A stretch of DNA of 53,081 nt from Spirochaetales bacterium (GCA_016926955.1 JAFGNN010000091.1:1-53081); one strand, 5' to 3'; counted from the stretch's first letter, positions 1-8,022 are shown. Notes: generated from the letters alone by a model not told the origin. A program made the numbers and translations.

Positions 1-618
1 GCGCCGGACGTCGCCGTTCAGGAGCAGCGGCACGCGGAGCTCGGCGGCGAGCCTGGCCGCCAGGTCGCGCTTCGGAACGCGCCTGAGCTTTTGCGCCTGG
101 GTGCGCGGGTGCAGGACCAGCCAGTCGAGCCCGGCTTCCTCGAGCGCTCGCGCGAACTCCAGCAGCTTGCCGTAATCGTCGTCCCAGCCCGCGCGGATCT
201 TGGCCGAGAGCGTCCGCCCGGGCGCCAGGTTCCTCCGCGCCGCCGTCACGAGACCTGCCGCGCCTTCCGGATCCTTCATCCACGCGACGCCGCCGCCCGA
301 GGCCACGATATGGGGCGCCGAGCACCCGAAGTTGAGGTCCACCCCGAGGGCGGGAAGCGCGTTCGAGCGCGCCACGGCCTCGCCGAGCCTCGGAGCGTCC
401 GGTCCGTAGAACTGGAGCACGGTCCTTTCGGGCGCAGGCAGCGCGTCGAGGAACCAGGCGTCGTAGGGCGCGCCCGAGATGTAACCGGGCGCGCTCGACA
501 TCTCGGTGTAGTACAGGTCGCAGCCGCCGAACTCATCGACCAGGGCGCGCAGCGCGCGGTGCGATAGTCCCACCATCGGGGCCAGCGCCAGCGCGTTGAC
601 GGGTAGCGTGTATGCCAT
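1..618 (-). CDS. dus: tRNA-dihydrouridine synthase, 3' part cut off by window edge
   Basis: The frame is open from ATG at 618 to the window edge (206 codons seen), so only the N-terminal two thirds is present. It matches FMN-dependent tRNA-dihydrouridine synthases, which reduce uridines in the tRNA D-loop. Visible family features in order are the N-terminal LALAPMVGLSH (the APM flavin-binding start), VLQFYG, the VDLNFGCSAP block, then KIRAGWDD, VLHPRTQ and LLLNGDVR, which end the TIM-barrel strands. The usual N-x-GCP block reads GCSAP here, but the Cys is kept. No strong ribosome-binding site precedes the ATG. The paralogue (DusA, B or C) cannot be decided. Family assignment is firm. Confidence 0.88.
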   Translation of the reverse strand, partial: MAYTLPVNALALAPMVGLSHRALRALVDEFGGCDLYYTEMSSAPGYISGAPYDAWFLDALPAPERTVLQFYGPDAPRLGEAVARSNALPALGVDLNFGCSAPHIVASGGGVAWMKDPEGAAGLVTAARRNLAPGRTLSAKIRAGWDDDYGKLLEFARALEEAGLDWLVLHPRTQAQKLRRVPKRDLAARLAAELRVPLLLNGDVRR

Positions 619-670
619 GCGCGCACCCTATCCGTTCGCGGGCTTTAGGACTAGGGGGACTAAGGGCGCG

Positions 671-855
671 GGCTTCGCCTCCAGCCCGCTTCGACCTTCC
701 CGGAAGGCCCGCCTTCCCGAAGGCTCCGCCTCCGGTCCCCGCGCGCCCGCGTTCCGCGGGCGCCGCCCCGAGCCCTGCCCCCCCGAGCGGGCTCACGCGG
801 CGATCGCGGCGACGAAGCCTGGGGAAGGCTTCGTCGATCCGCTCCCGGCGCCGTG
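671..855. repeat. Palindrome-rich spacer with P-family palindrome (copy P1, 810-836)
   Basis: The spacer between the solute-binding gene and dus contains nested inverted repeats such as gcgggctt/agcccgc and cttcccggaagg. Within it, arms CGACGAAGCC (810-819) and GGCTTCGTCG (827-836) flank a 7-nt centre. Near-identical palindromes occur at 1805-1831 and 18609-18629. No gene was recognised here. Confidence 0.6.
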
Positions 856-887
856 CCGAATGCGGCCGGGGCCGTGCCGGCTTCGGG

Positions 888-1628
888 CTACCAGGAAATT
901 CCGTGGCGCCGCGCCAGCTCGGCGAAGGTGCCGTCCGCCACGATGCGCGCGAGACCGTCGTCGAAGAGGCGCCTGAGCTTCTCCGCGCCCGGCGCGGCCC
1001 GCGAGAAGGCCAGGTAAACGGCGTTCTCCTCCAGGACCGGGCTTGTCGCCCTGACCCCCTCGGCCTCATCCCGGAACCGGGTCCTGAGCAGGTACTCGAT
1101 GACGTCCGCCGGCCCGGCGATCACGTCGCAGCGCCCGAGCAGCAGCATGCGGACGAGCGTCTCGTGGTCCTCCACCTCGATCCTGATGAAGGAGCCAGCC
1201 GCGTCGAATTCCCGGCCGTGCGCGGCGCCGCGGACTACGCCGACCGCCCGGCCTTCCAGCTCGCCGAGCGTCCCGATGGAGCCTTCCGAGTCCGCCCTGG
1301 CGTACAGGCGAGTTCTCACGATGCCGAAGGCTTCAGGGTAGAGGAAGAGCCTTTCGCGTTCCGCGGTCCGGAACGCCCCGAGCAGGCCGTCCTCGGCGCC
1401 CGAGGTGGCCATCGACAGGGCACGCGCCCAGGGCGCGAATTCGATGGAGACCTCGAGCCCCGAATCCGCGAAGATCGCCGTCACGAGCTCGGGCAGGAAG
1501 CCTCCGCCGGGCAGTTCCGGGCCCATGAAGGGCTGCCAGGGTTCGGTGACGATGCGTATCGTCCCCGTCTGGGCCCAAGTCTGGGCCGAGAGCGCGATGA
1601 GCAGCAGTACGAGGGCGGATCGACGCAC
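888..1628 (-). CDS. Periplasmic solute-binding protein, family 3 (type 2 PBP fold)
   Basis: A 246-aa protein with a cleavable signal peptide (hydrophobic LVLLLIALSAQTWAQ, cleavage after AQ). The mature part begins IRIVTEPWQPFMG and contains FLPELVTAIF, LLGAFRTAERE and GRAVGVVRG, the usual order of blocks in family 3 amino-acid-type binding proteins. Start is GTG at 1628 with GGGGAG 4 nt upstream. No ABC permease or ATPase gene is nearby, so it may be an orphan binding protein or a periplasmic sensor partner. A related fold forms the sensor of the histidine kinase at 9585, but the two genes are not linked. The ligand cannot be predicted. Fold assignment is confident; role is not. Confidence 0.8.
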   Translation of the reverse strand: MRRSALVLLLIALSAQTWAQTGTIRIVTEPWQPFMGPELPGGGFLPELVTAIFADSGLEVSIEFAPWARALSMATSGAEDGLLGAFRTAERERLFLYPEAFGIVRTRLYARADSEGSIGTLGELEGRAVGVVRGAAHGREFDAAGSFIRIEVEDHETLVRMLLLGRCDVIAGPADVIEYLLRTRFRDEAEGVRATSPVLEENAVYLAFSRAAPGAEKLRRLFDDGLARIVADGTFAELARRHGISW

Positions 1629-1804
1629 GGTTCTCCCCGTCGCGCCGCCACCGCGTCGCGACCCTCCAGAATGTAGCGCATCACGACCATGGGCCGCACG
1701 GTATGTGGCGAGCTTTATCCCCCGGGTCCTGTCCCCGCGCCTTCACGGACAAGCGAGCGCTTAACCCGGCTCTGTCCCCGCGCGAGCGACTGCGGCGTTC
1801 GCGG

Positions 1805-1831
1805 CGACGAAGCCGGGGAACGGCTTCGTCG
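1805..1831. repeat. P-family palindrome, copy P2
   Basis: Arms CGACGAAGCC (1805-1814) and GGCTTCGTCG (1822-1831) are perfect 10-bp inverted repeats around ggggaac. The copy at 810-836 has the same arms, and both are followed by gat. Confidence 0.65.
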
Positions 1832-1933
1832 ATTGCCTCCCGGCTCTGCCCTCGCCCAAGGGAACTGGCCTGACCCGACATGAACCCCGCGAGCAGCGTA
1901 CCCGCCCGCGCACGCTCCGCCCGACCCGCGCCC

Positions 1934-2072
1934 TCACGGGAAAGCGGCGTGAAAGGGCTCACCACGACGTAGCGCCTCGCTGAGCCCGGCAGGACGGCGG
2001 GTGACGCGGGGCAACGCGGCCCCGAACGTCAGTGAGTGGGTTGCGTTGTCCCGCGTCAGGCCCCGCCCTGCC
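1934..2072 (+). repeat. H-family structured repeat, copy C1 (hairpin core 1996-2067)
   Basis: The element begins gcggcgtg, has a small stem gggctca/tgagccc, then GGACGGCGGGTG and a long hairpin whose arms gacgcggggcaacgc and gcgttgtcccgcgtc pair around the loop gaacgtcagtgag. It closes with caggccccgcc. The same order of blocks is found at 26401, 27827 and, on the other strand, 25982 and 45932. Confidence 0.65.
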
Positions 2073-2151
2073 ATGCCCCAATGACGCCCCACGCCGCTTC
2101 GACTGTTTCACCCCGTCTGCCCGCCAACGCGCGGGACGGTCGGTACCCGCG

Positions 2152-2180
2152 TTGACCAAGGCGCCGATTTCGGGTATGAA
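2152..2180 (+). promoter_or_regulatory. Sigma70-type promoter of the rpsP operon
   Basis: TTGACC (2152-2157), a 17-bp spacer and TATGAA (2175-2180) give a good housekeeping promoter. Transcription would start near 2187, leaving a leader of about 104 nt before rpsP. It is the best promoter match upstream of this operon. Confidence 0.65.
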
Positions 2181-2290
2181 TGATGGTCACGTCCGTTCCC
2201 CGTATCACGGTCCGGCCCGCGGGGAGCCCACATTCCGGATGTCGGACCAGCATTCGCGCGCGCGGCAAGCGCGCCTCATGGAGGATCCCT

Positions 2291-2542
2291 TTGAGCGTGA
2301 AAATCCGGCTCAAGAAGTTCGGCGCCAAGAAGCGCCCCTACTACCGCGTCGTCATCGTGGACGCCCGCGACCCGCGCGACGGCGCCACGATCGAGGAGAT
2401 CGGCACCTACCACCCGGTCGAGGCCGAGGGCAAGCAGCTCTCCATCGACGAGGGCAAGGCCCGCGCCTGGCTCGACAAGGGCGCGGTTCCCTCGGACACC
2501 GTCCGCAAGCTCCTCAACAGCCTCAAGATCCACGTGAAGTGA
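2291..2542 (+). CDS. rpsP: 30S ribosomal protein bS16
   Basis: An 83-aa protein starting [19 protein letters not shown], the conserved N-terminus of bS16, followed by [12 protein letters not shown] and IEEIGTYHP. It binds 16S rRNA early in 30S assembly. The TTG at 2291 was chosen because GGAGG (2280-2284) lies 6 nt upstream and family members begin at this residue; the longer in-frame extension to 2180 would overlap the -10 box. First gene of a long operon with KH protein, rimM, trmD and rplS, the widespread bacterial order. A leader of about 100 nt could allow autoregulation, but no known leader structure was recognised. Confidence 0.95.
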   Translation: MSVKIRLKKFGAKKRPYYRVVIVDARDPRDGATIEEIGTYHPVEAEGKQLSIDEGKARAWLDKGAVPSDTVRKLLNSLKIHVK

Positions 2543-2636
2543 GCCGCTCCCGCGGTTTGCCCGGGCGGCATGCGTCCGTCCAGGGTCCGCGGGTAGCGTC
2601 GCGCTTCATGATGGAACGGCCATAAAGGAGACCGAC

Positions 2637-2870
2637 GTGGAACGAGACCTGGTCGAATACATCGCCAAAAGCCTCGTGGACGACCCCTCGGGGGTGAGCG
2701 TCAACGTGGTGGAAGGCGAAAAGTCCACCATCCTCGAACTGCGCGTCGCGGGCGACGACATCGGCAAGGTGATCGGCAAACACGGCCGCATCGCCAAGGC
2801 CGTCAGGACCATACTGTCCGCCGCCGCGACCAAGACGCAGAAACGGGTCGTCCTCGAGATCCTCGACTGA
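2637..2870 (+). CDS. khpA: KH-domain RNA-binding protein (KhpA/YlqC family)
   Basis: A 77-aa single KH domain. The RNA-binding GxxG loop is visible in [16 protein letters not shown], and the protein begins [16 protein letters not shown] as the family does. KhpA usually acts with KhpB as a global RNA-binding pair affecting division and small-RNA function; no khpB is in this window. Start GTG at 2637 is preceded by AAAGGAG (2623-2629). It sits between rpsP and rimM, its standard position in bacteria. Assignment is firm; the RNA targets are unknown. Confidence 0.92.
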   Translation: MERDLVEYIAKSLVDDPSGVSVNVVEGEKSTILELRVAGDDIGKVIGKHGRIAKAVRTILSAAATKTQKRVVLEILD

Positions 2871-2880
2871 CCCGGGTCGG

Positions 2881-3384
2881 ATGGACAAGCTGGTCATCGG
2901 GCGCCTCGGCGCGCCCTTCGGCGTACGCGGCCACCTGAAGCTGCGGAGCTCCTCCGGCGAATACGGGCATATAGCCCGTCTCGCCGAGCTGGAGCTCAGG
3001 CTGCCTGACGGCCGTCCCGCGCGACTCAGGGTCGCCGAGCTCGTCGACGCGCCCGGCGGCGCCGCCGTGCGTTTCGAGGGAGTCGACAGCCCCGAGGCCG
3101 CGCGGCCGTACGTGAACGCCGAGATACTCGCCGCGCGCGCCGACGCCGCGCCGCTGGCCGATAACGAGTGGTATGTCGACGATCTCGTCGGCTGCGTCCT
3201 CGAGTACGAGGGCATCGTCGCGGCAAGCGTCATCGCCGTGACGGACGGGGCGGCCGATCCGCTCCTGGAGACGCGACTGCCCGACGGCCGCACGGCGCTC
3301 GTCCCCTTCCGCAAGGAATTCGTGGGCGAGGTCGACGTCGCGGACAAACGCATAGAGCTGCTGGCGCCCTGGATCCTCGAGTGA
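2881..3384 (+). CDS. rimM: Ribosome maturation factor RimM
   Basis: A 167-aa protein matching RimM, which binds S19 and helps mature the 30S head. The N-terminal domain opens LVIGRLGAPFGVRGHLKLRS, the conserved GxxGxxGxxG-like start, and NEWYVDDLVGCVL marks entry to the PRC-barrel domain, ending with RTALVPF and FVGEVDV. Length is typical. Start ATG at 2881 lies 10 nt after khpA. The stop overlaps the trmD start in a GTGA arrangement, implying translational coupling. Confidence 0.93.
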   Translation: MDKLVIGRLGAPFGVRGHLKLRSSSGEYGHIARLAELELRLPDGRPARLRVAELVDAPGGAAVRFEGVDSPEAARPYVNAEILAARADAAPLADNEWYVDDLVGCVLEYEGIVAASVIAVTDGAADPLLETRLPDGRTALVPFRKEFVGEVDVADKRIELLAPWILE

Positions 3385-4130
3385 AATTCACGGTCCTCTC
3401 GCTCTTCCCGGAGATCCTGCGCGGGTTCTTCGAGAGCTCCATCATGGCCAAGGCCGTCGAGCGGGGACTGCTCTCGTACGAGCTCCGCGACATCCGGGAT
3501 TTCGCGACCGACAAGCACCACAAGTGCGACGACCTCGTCTTCGGGGGCGGGGCGGGCCTGCTCATGCTGCCCGGACCCTTGGGCGCCTGCCTTGACGCGG
3601 TCGGGGCCAAGGGAAAGCGGGTTGTCTACGTGACGCCCGGCGGACGCCTGCTCAACCAGGCCTATGCCCGCGAGCTTTCGCGCGAGCCGGAGCTGGTCAT
3701 CGTGTGCGGGCGCTACGAAGGAATCGACCAGCGCGTCATCGACGAGTACGTCACCGACGAGATCTCGATCGGCGACTACGTGCTCAGTTCGGGCGAGACC
3801 GCCGCGCTCGTGCTCGTGGATGCCGTCTATCGCCTGGTGGACGGAGTCATATCGGGCGAGTCGCTGTCGGAGGAAAGCTTCGAGGGGGGGCTCCTCGAGT
3901 ACCCCCAGTATACACGCCCGGCGGCTTATGGTACACTCCGCGTCCCGGAGGTCTTGGTCTCCGGGCACCATGCGAACATAAGGTCGTGGCGACTCAAGGA
4001 AGCGGTGCGCAAGACGCTCGCCCTCAGGCCCGACCTCCTCTCGGACGGAGTCCTCACCGACGAAGTCCGCAATATCCTGCTTGAGATAAGCGCCGAAGGG
4101 GGATGCGATGGACATCATAAAGAAGATTGA
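3381..4130 (+). CDS. trmD: tRNA (guanine-37-N1)-methyltransferase TrmD
   Basis: A 249-aa SPOUT-class methyltransferase that makes m1G37 in tRNAs and so prevents +1 frameshifting. It begins [12 protein letters not shown]; the SAM-binding trefoil knot is visible as [16 protein letters not shown] and [14 protein letters not shown], and YPQYTRP follows as in the family. GTG at 3381 was chosen because it overlaps the rimM stop and matches the family N-terminus. The 3' end overlaps rplS by 23 nt, a longer overlap than usual, so the last eight residues may be poorly constrained. Confidence 0.95.
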   Translation: MKFTVLSLFPEILRGFFESSIMAKAVERGLLSYELRDIRDFATDKHHKCDDLVFGGGAGLLMLPGPLGACLDAVGAKGKRVVYVTPGGRLLNQAYARELSREPELVIVCGRYEGIDQRVIDEYVTDEISIGDYVLSSGETAALVLVDAVYRLVDGVISGESLSEESFEGGLLEYPQYTRPAAYGTLRVPEVLVSGHHANIRSWRLKEAVRKTLALRPDLLSDGVLTDEVRNILLEISAEGGCDGHHKED

Positions 4131-4485
4131 GGCCGAACAGCTTCGCGAGACTTCCGATTTCAAGGTCGGCGACACCGTCAAGGTGTTCTTCAAGATCGTC
4201 GAAGGCAAGAACGAGCGTATCCAGGCCTACGAGGGCCTCGTGATTTCCATGCGCCACTCCGGCGCCTCGGAGTCCTTCACGGTGCGCAAGCTCAGCTACG
4301 GCGTCGGCGTCGAGCGCGTTTTCCCGCGCAACTCGCCCCGCATCGAGAAGGTCGAGATCGTGCGCTACGGCAAGGTCCGCCGCGCCAAGCTCTACTACAT
4401 CCGCGAGAAGGTCGGCAAGAAGGCCAAGATCAAGGAGCTTCTCGGCGGCCGCAAGCCCATGGGCGCCAAGAAGGTCGAAGCCTGA
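4108..4485 (+). CDS. rplS: 50S ribosomal protein bL19
   Basis: A 125-aa protein with the bL19 signature [26 protein letters not shown]-type [30 protein letters not shown] and AKLYYIR. It lies at the 30S-50S interface. The C-terminal tail ([13 protein letters not shown]) is basic, as usual for an rRNA-contacting end. ATG at 4108 lies inside the trmD 3' end and is preceded by agggggatgcg, a moderate ribosome-binding site. Last canonical ribosomal gene of the operon. Confidence 0.95.
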   Translation: MDIIKKIEAEQLRETSDFKVGDTVKVFFKIVEGKNERIQAYEGLVISMRHSGASESFTVRKLSYGVGVERVFPRNSPRIEKVEIVRYGKVRRAKLYYIREKVGKKAKIKELLGGRKPMGAKKVEA

Positions 4486-4532
4486 TTCCGCCTCCGGCCA
4501 TGGAGAACGTACCCGGGGCCGGAGAACACAGG

Positions 4533-5606
4533 ATGATCGCCGCGCAGGACGGCGCCCGGGGAACGGAAACGTTCCGCCCGGGCGCCGTTCGCGTATTCGC
4601 GTACGAGGGTCGCGACTCCTCGGGGCTCTGGCGCCTGTCCGCCGGCGGAACCGCCTTGCTGGCCCGGGGCTCGGGCGAGCCCGTGCCCGGCGCCCGCTAC
4701 CGGGTGCTCGCGGAAGCCTTGTCGGGCGGCGGCGTTTCCTTCCGCGTGCTCGGCAAGGCTTCCGCGCTTCCGTCCGCCCCGCCGCAGGCTTCTCCTGCGG
4801 CGCCCGGCGCCGGGGCGGGACTGCCGGTCGCGGCGGGCGACATGGCTCCCGCGCTCGCCGCCGTACTCCGCGCCCTCGCCCGCGAAGGCCTGCCCCTGCG
4901 TCTCGCGCCTTCCCTCGCCAAATCAGCGGCACGCTCGGGCGACATCGAAGGCGCCGCGGGCTTCCTGGCCCGCGCGGCAGCCCTCGGCAACGGGGAGGGT
5001 CTCGACGAGGCTGTCGAAGCCATCTTCGGCAGGCGGGACGCCGCGGACGGCGGCGGCGGCGGTGCTGCCGACGGGCAGGGGCGCGGGAACGGCGACCGGG
5101 GCCGGGAGGAAGACCGGGGCGGACGGGCGGGCAGCGGGAATGGCGCTCCCGGTACGGAAAGCGCCCAAGGCGCCTTGATCGACGCGGGAACCCTCGACGG
5201 ATCCGGTTTCGGCCGCTTCCTCGAGACCCTCGCGCTCGGCGCTCCCTCGTCGCGCGCCCGGGAGCGCGGCGCGTGGACCTTCGTTCCCTTCGCCTTCGAG
5301 CTCGATGGCGTTGAAATATCGGGAACCCTGCGTCTACAATTACCGGACGGACCCGGCGGTCCCGGCTGCATCGCGGCCTCGCTCCGGGCCGGACGCGCCC
5401 GGCGGCCTTGGTGTTTCCGGATCGATTTCGGCGACGGCCCTTCGCCTCGCCTGGCCATCGGCCGGGACCGGACCCGGGACGCGGAGCTCGAGCGCGCGGC
5501 CTCGCGCCTCGCCGCGGAGCACGGGGTCGCCTCGTACAAGGTCCTCGCCCCGGGCGAGCGCGCCGAAGTCGAGGATCCCAGGCTCGGGACGGATGAGCGT
5601 GCGTAG
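4533..5606 (+). CDS. FliK-like / YlqG-type protein of unknown role
   Basis: A 357-aa protein with a divergent N-terminus, a Gly/Ala/Pro-rich low-complexity centre (poly-Gly near residue 175) and a more ordered C-terminal part (WTFVPFAFELDGVEISGT onward). That part resembles the carboxy region of flagellar hook-length control proteins in length and beta-rich pattern, but no decisive motif is visible. The argument is mainly positional: in Bacillus subtilis the same operon ends with ylqG and ylqH, a FliK-like/FlhB-like pair, and here an FlhB-like gene overlaps its 3' end. ATG at 4533 was preferred over 4500 because GGAG lies 8 nt upstream. Family assignment is tentative. Confidence 0.6.
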   Translation: MIAAQDGARGTETFRPGAVRVFAYEGRDSSGLWRLSAGGTALLARGSGEPVPGARYRVLAEALSGGGVSFRVLGKASALPSAPPQASPAAPGAGAGLPVAAGDMAPALAAVLRALAREGLPLRLAPSLAKSAARSGDIEGAAGFLARAAALGNGEGLDEAVEAIFGRRDAADGGGGGAADGQGRGNGDRGREEDRGGRAGSGNGAPGTESAQGALIDAGTLDGSGFGRFLETLALGAPSSRARERGAWTFVPFAFELDGVEISGTLRLQLPDGPGGPGCIAASLRAGRARRPWCFRIDFGDGPSPRLAIGRDRTRDAELERAASRLAAEHGVASYKVLAPGERAEVEDPRLGTDERA

Positions 5607-5850
5607 GAAGCTCGCGAGCGCCCTTCGCTGGGATCCGCGGCTTCCGGCTCCCTACGTGCTGGCCCGCGGACGCGGGCTCGGGGCCGAGCGGATCGAGGCC
5701 CTCGCGCGCGGGGCCGGCGTTCCGGTCGTGGAGGACGCGGCGGCCGCCGAGGCCTTCGACGTCCTCGACGCGGGCGACTTCGTGCCGATCGAATATTGGG
5801 AACTGGCGGCGGCCGTCCTCGCGACGGTCGCTTTTATGGAGAGAAAATGA
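5593..5850 (+). CDS. Stand-alone FlhB C-terminal-like domain protein (YlqH/FlhB2)
   Basis: An 85-aa protein equivalent to the cytoplasmic domain of FlhB downstream of the NPTH cleavage site: PYVLARGRGLGAERIEAL, then GVPVVEDAAAAEAFDVLDAGDFVPIEYW and a terminal helix. In full-length FlhB this domain switches export specificity when hook length is reached. The free-standing form lacks membrane helices and the autocleavage motif. The start overlaps the preceding FliK-like gene by 14 nt and the stop overlaps the HD-GYP gene start, so all three are probably translationally coupled. Whether it engages the flagellar export gate is unknown. Confidence 0.78.
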   Translation: MSVRRKLASALRWDPRLPAPYVLARGRGLGAERIEALARGAGVPVVEDAAAAEAFDVLDAGDFVPIEYWELAAAVLATVAFMERK

Positions 5851-7001
5851 AGAAACGTCTGGCGCTTTCGGATCTCGCCTCCGGCATGAAGTTCACCGAG
5901 GACGTCCTGCTCGATGAGACCAACCTCTTCGTCCCCGCCGGCATAGCCATCAGGCAGAAGGATCTCGACATGCTCGGCTCATGGGGCGTGACCCATGTGC
6001 TCACCGCCGGCGAGCTCCTCGAGGACGCGCCGGATTCCGGCCCGGCCGCGCCCGACGCCGAACGCGCCGACGGCATCAGGCCGAACCCCTTCGCGGGCGA
6101 CCGGGAGCTCTACCGCGAGTACGTCGACATGGTCGACCGCCTGGCGGTGGTCTTCGACCGCGTCGGCCGGAACGAGAAAGTGGAGCCGCGCACGGTCGAT
6201 TCCATCGTGCAGGACCTGCTGCGCGTGGTGCGGGACAAGCAGGCCGACCTCGTGTCGGCCATCCTCTCGGGCGAGATCGCGGCCAACGACTACGCCCGGG
6301 CGGGCGTAGACACGGCCATCCTTTCCATCGTCGTCGGCACGGCCATCAAGCTGCCCACCTGGCGCCTCGCGTACCTCGCCACCGGCGCGCTCCTGCACGA
6401 CCTCGGCATGGCCCGCGTTCCCGATTCCATTGTCAAGAAGAAGGGCGAGCTGGCCGAGGACGAGGTCCAGAAGATGCGCGCGCATCCCTTGCTATCCTAC
6501 CGCATCATCACCAAGGAGTTGATGTACCCGGACGAGGTCGGGCTGCCGGGCCTCCAGCACCACGAGCGCTGGGACGGCGAGGGCTATCCGAGGCGCTCGC
6601 CGGGCAAGGAGGTGGACCTCCTCTCGCGCATCGTCTCGGTGGTGGACGCCTTCGAGGCCATGGTCAGCGAGAAGCCCTACCGCAACTCGATGATCGGCTA
6701 CGCGGCCATGAAGAACCTGCTGTCTGACAATTCAAGGCGCTTCGATCCGGAGATCCTCAAGGCCTTCATTCGAGCCATGGGCATCTATCCGATCGGCTCC
6801 CTCGTCCTGCTCAACAACGCGGCCATCGCGAAGGTGGTGGGCATACACGCGGACGCGCCCCTGCGCCCCAAAATCCGCGTCGTGGTGGACGAGTTCGGCA
6901 AGCGCTACGCCGACGACGGAGGCGCGGTCCTCGACCTGCTCAAGGAAAAGACCATCTTCGTGGCGCGGGCCCTCGATCCCCGCGACGTCGCCCGGAAGTG
7001 A
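5847..7001 (+). CDS. HD-GYP domain protein with degenerate first His
   Basis: A 384-aa protein with an N-terminal DUF3391-like region (MKKRLALSDLASGMKF to about residue 55) and an HD-GYP domain. HD-GYP proteins hydrolyse cyclic di-GMP. Visible motifs are LLHDLGMARVPDS, HPLLSYRI and HHERWDGEGYP, so HD and GYP are intact. The first metal-ligand His, normally in Y-x-H-S-x-x-V-A, appears lost: the segment reads DYARAGVDTAILS. Start ATG at 5847 overlaps the FlhB-like stop (ATGA) with ggagag upstream. Location with flagellar-type genes suggests a motility or signalling role. Confidence 0.88.
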   Translation: MKKRLALSDLASGMKFTEDVLLDETNLFVPAGIAIRQKDLDMLGSWGVTHVLTAGELLEDAPDSGPAAPDAERADGIRPNPFAGDRELYREYVDMVDRLAVVFDRVGRNEKVEPRTVDSIVQDLLRVVRDKQADLVSAILSGEIAANDYARAGVDTAILSIVVGTAIKLPTWRLAYLATGALLHDLGMARVPDSIVKKKGELAEDEVQKMRAHPLLSYRIITKELMYPDEVGLPGLQHHERWDGEGYPRRSPGKEVDLLSRIVSVVDAFEAMVSEKPYRNSMIGYAAMKNLLSDNSRRFDPEILKAFIRAMGIYPIGSLVLLNNAAIAKVVGIHADAPLRPKIRVVVDEFGKRYADDGGAVLDLLKEKTIFVARALDPRDVARK

Positions 7002-7390
7002 GCGGCGACGCGCTCCCGTACGGCGCGCGGAAGCCTTCGACGCACGAGGCGGGCAGGGCGGCCGAAGAGGTCGCTGTCCGGGCCACGGAGGCCGCGGGCT
7101 GGTTCGTCGTGGCGCGAAACTGGCGCGCGAGGTCGGGCGAGATCGACATCGTCGCCAGCAAGGGCGAGGAACTCGCCTTCATCGAGGTCAAGTCGGTCGA
7201 CGCCTACGGGCCGGAATCCGCGGAACGCCTCGTGGATGCGAGGAAGCGCGGCCGGATCGTAGAAACGTCTCAATTCTTCCTCGCGGCCAATCGAGAATAT
7301 AAGCGTATGAGCCTTCGATACGACGTAATCCTGGTCCGCGCCGGCCGCCTCGAACGCTGGCTCGAACGCGCTTTCCCGGGGAACCCGTGA
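6998..7390 (+). CDS. YraN/UPF0102 family endonuclease-fold protein
   Basis: A 130-aa protein with the YraN core: GRAAEEVAVRATEAAGWFVVARNWR, GEIDIVASKGEELAFIEVKS, then DARKRGRIVET. The E-(I)D-x(n)-E-V-K pattern is that of the PD-(D/E)xK nuclease fold. Biochemical function is not established for the family. GTG at 6998 overlaps the HD-GYP stop, and its own stop overlaps the next small gene, continuing the chain of couplings in the operon. Confidence 0.9.
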   Translation: MSGDALPYGARKPSTHEAGRAAEEVAVRATEAAGWFVVARNWRARSGEIDIVASKGEELAFIEVKSVDAYGPESAERLVDARKRGRIVETSQFFLAANREYKRMSLRYDVILVRAGRLERWLERAFPGNP

Positions 7391-7557
7391 GTCCCCGCAA
7401 GGACCCGGCCGCCCGGCAGGGACGGCTTGATGAACTGCGCGAAAAGGTGCAGGATGAGGCGTACATCGCCGGCGCCATCCTGCGCATCGCCCAGGTCCTG
7501 AGCGCCGAGCTCGCCACCGTGAACGGAGTTCCCCATGTCGGACGGAAATCGAGATAG
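7387..7557 (+). CDS. Small conserved-looking protein, 56 aa, unknown function
   Basis: A short frame from GTG 7387 to TAG 7555-7557 encodes 56 residues beginning MSPRKDPAARQGRLDELREK and ending in a basic tail. It overlaps the yraN stop by 4 nt (GTGA) and the next start by 23 nt, so it fills what would otherwise be an odd gap in a tightly packed operon. The composition is that of one charged helix followed by AYIAGAILRIAQVLS. No family was recognised. The coupled start and spacing are the main evidence that it is real. Confidence 0.65.
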   Translation: MSPRKDPAARQGRLDELREKVQDEAYIAGAILRIAQVLSAELATVNGVPHVGRKSR

Positions 7558-7942
7558 TTCGCGCCGCCGCGGCCGCGGCCGCTGGTACCGGGGCAAAAAC
7601 TCCGGCGAGGCGCGCAAGGCCGAGGCCCGTCCGCAGGTTCCCGCCGCCGTCTGCCCCCTCTGCGGCGAACCCATCTACGACCTGTCGAGCGCGCTGGCGG
7701 AAAAGGATACCAACCTTCCCGCCCATTTCGATTGCGTGCTTTCGCGCGTCGCCGCCGCCGAGGAACTCGAGCCCGGAGAGAAGGTCGTCTACATCGGCGC
7801 CGGAAATTTCGCCGTCGTGCAGTTCCGCGACCGGAACGAGAACGCCTTCACCGTCAAGCGCCGCATCTCCTGGGAGAACGAGAAGGAAAAGGACAAGCGG
7901 GAATGGCGCAAGGCCCTCTCCCAGCGCGTCCAGATGCTCTGA
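7535..7942 (+). CDS. Conserved hypothetical protein with CxxC zinc-site motif
   Basis: A 135-aa protein with a basic N-terminus (RRRGRGRWYRGKN), then VCPLCGEPIYDLSSAL and PAHFDCVLSR. Cys-x2-Cys with a later His and Cys suggests a single zinc site. The remainder (EKVVYIGAGNFAVVQF) is a compact beta-rich domain with a basic, charged end. The N-terminal basic stretch could contact nucleic acid. It is the last gene of the rpsP operon, followed by a possible terminator at 8023-8059. Function unknown. Confidence 0.75.
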   Translation: MSDGNRDSSRRRGRGRWYRGKNSGEARKAEARPQVPAAVCPLCGEPIYDLSSALAEKDTNLPAHFDCVLSRVAAAEELEPGEKVVYIGAGNFAVVQFRDRNENAFTVKRRISWENEKEKDKREWRKALSQRVQML

Positions 7943-8022
7943 AGCTCCGCCGGCCTCCGCGTCTTCGACCTGCTTGGAATGTCAGTCCGGCTCAGACTTA
8001 CCGGATTCTCCCGCTGCTCCAG

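Larger units (their letters stand above)
1629..2151. other. Gene-free repeat-rich spacer upstream of rpsP
   Basis: No ORF here has protein-like composition. The stretch holds T motifs (tcctgtcccc at 1727-1736, ggctctgtcccc at 1768-1779), palindrome P2 (1805-1831) and an H-family hairpin element (1934-2072). It ends at the -35 box of the rpsP promoter. Confidence 0.6.

Noticed and set aside
1629-2275. Several short frames on both strands upstream of rpsP
   Set aside because: They lie over H, P and T repeats and have Arg/Pro-rich composition with no motifs.
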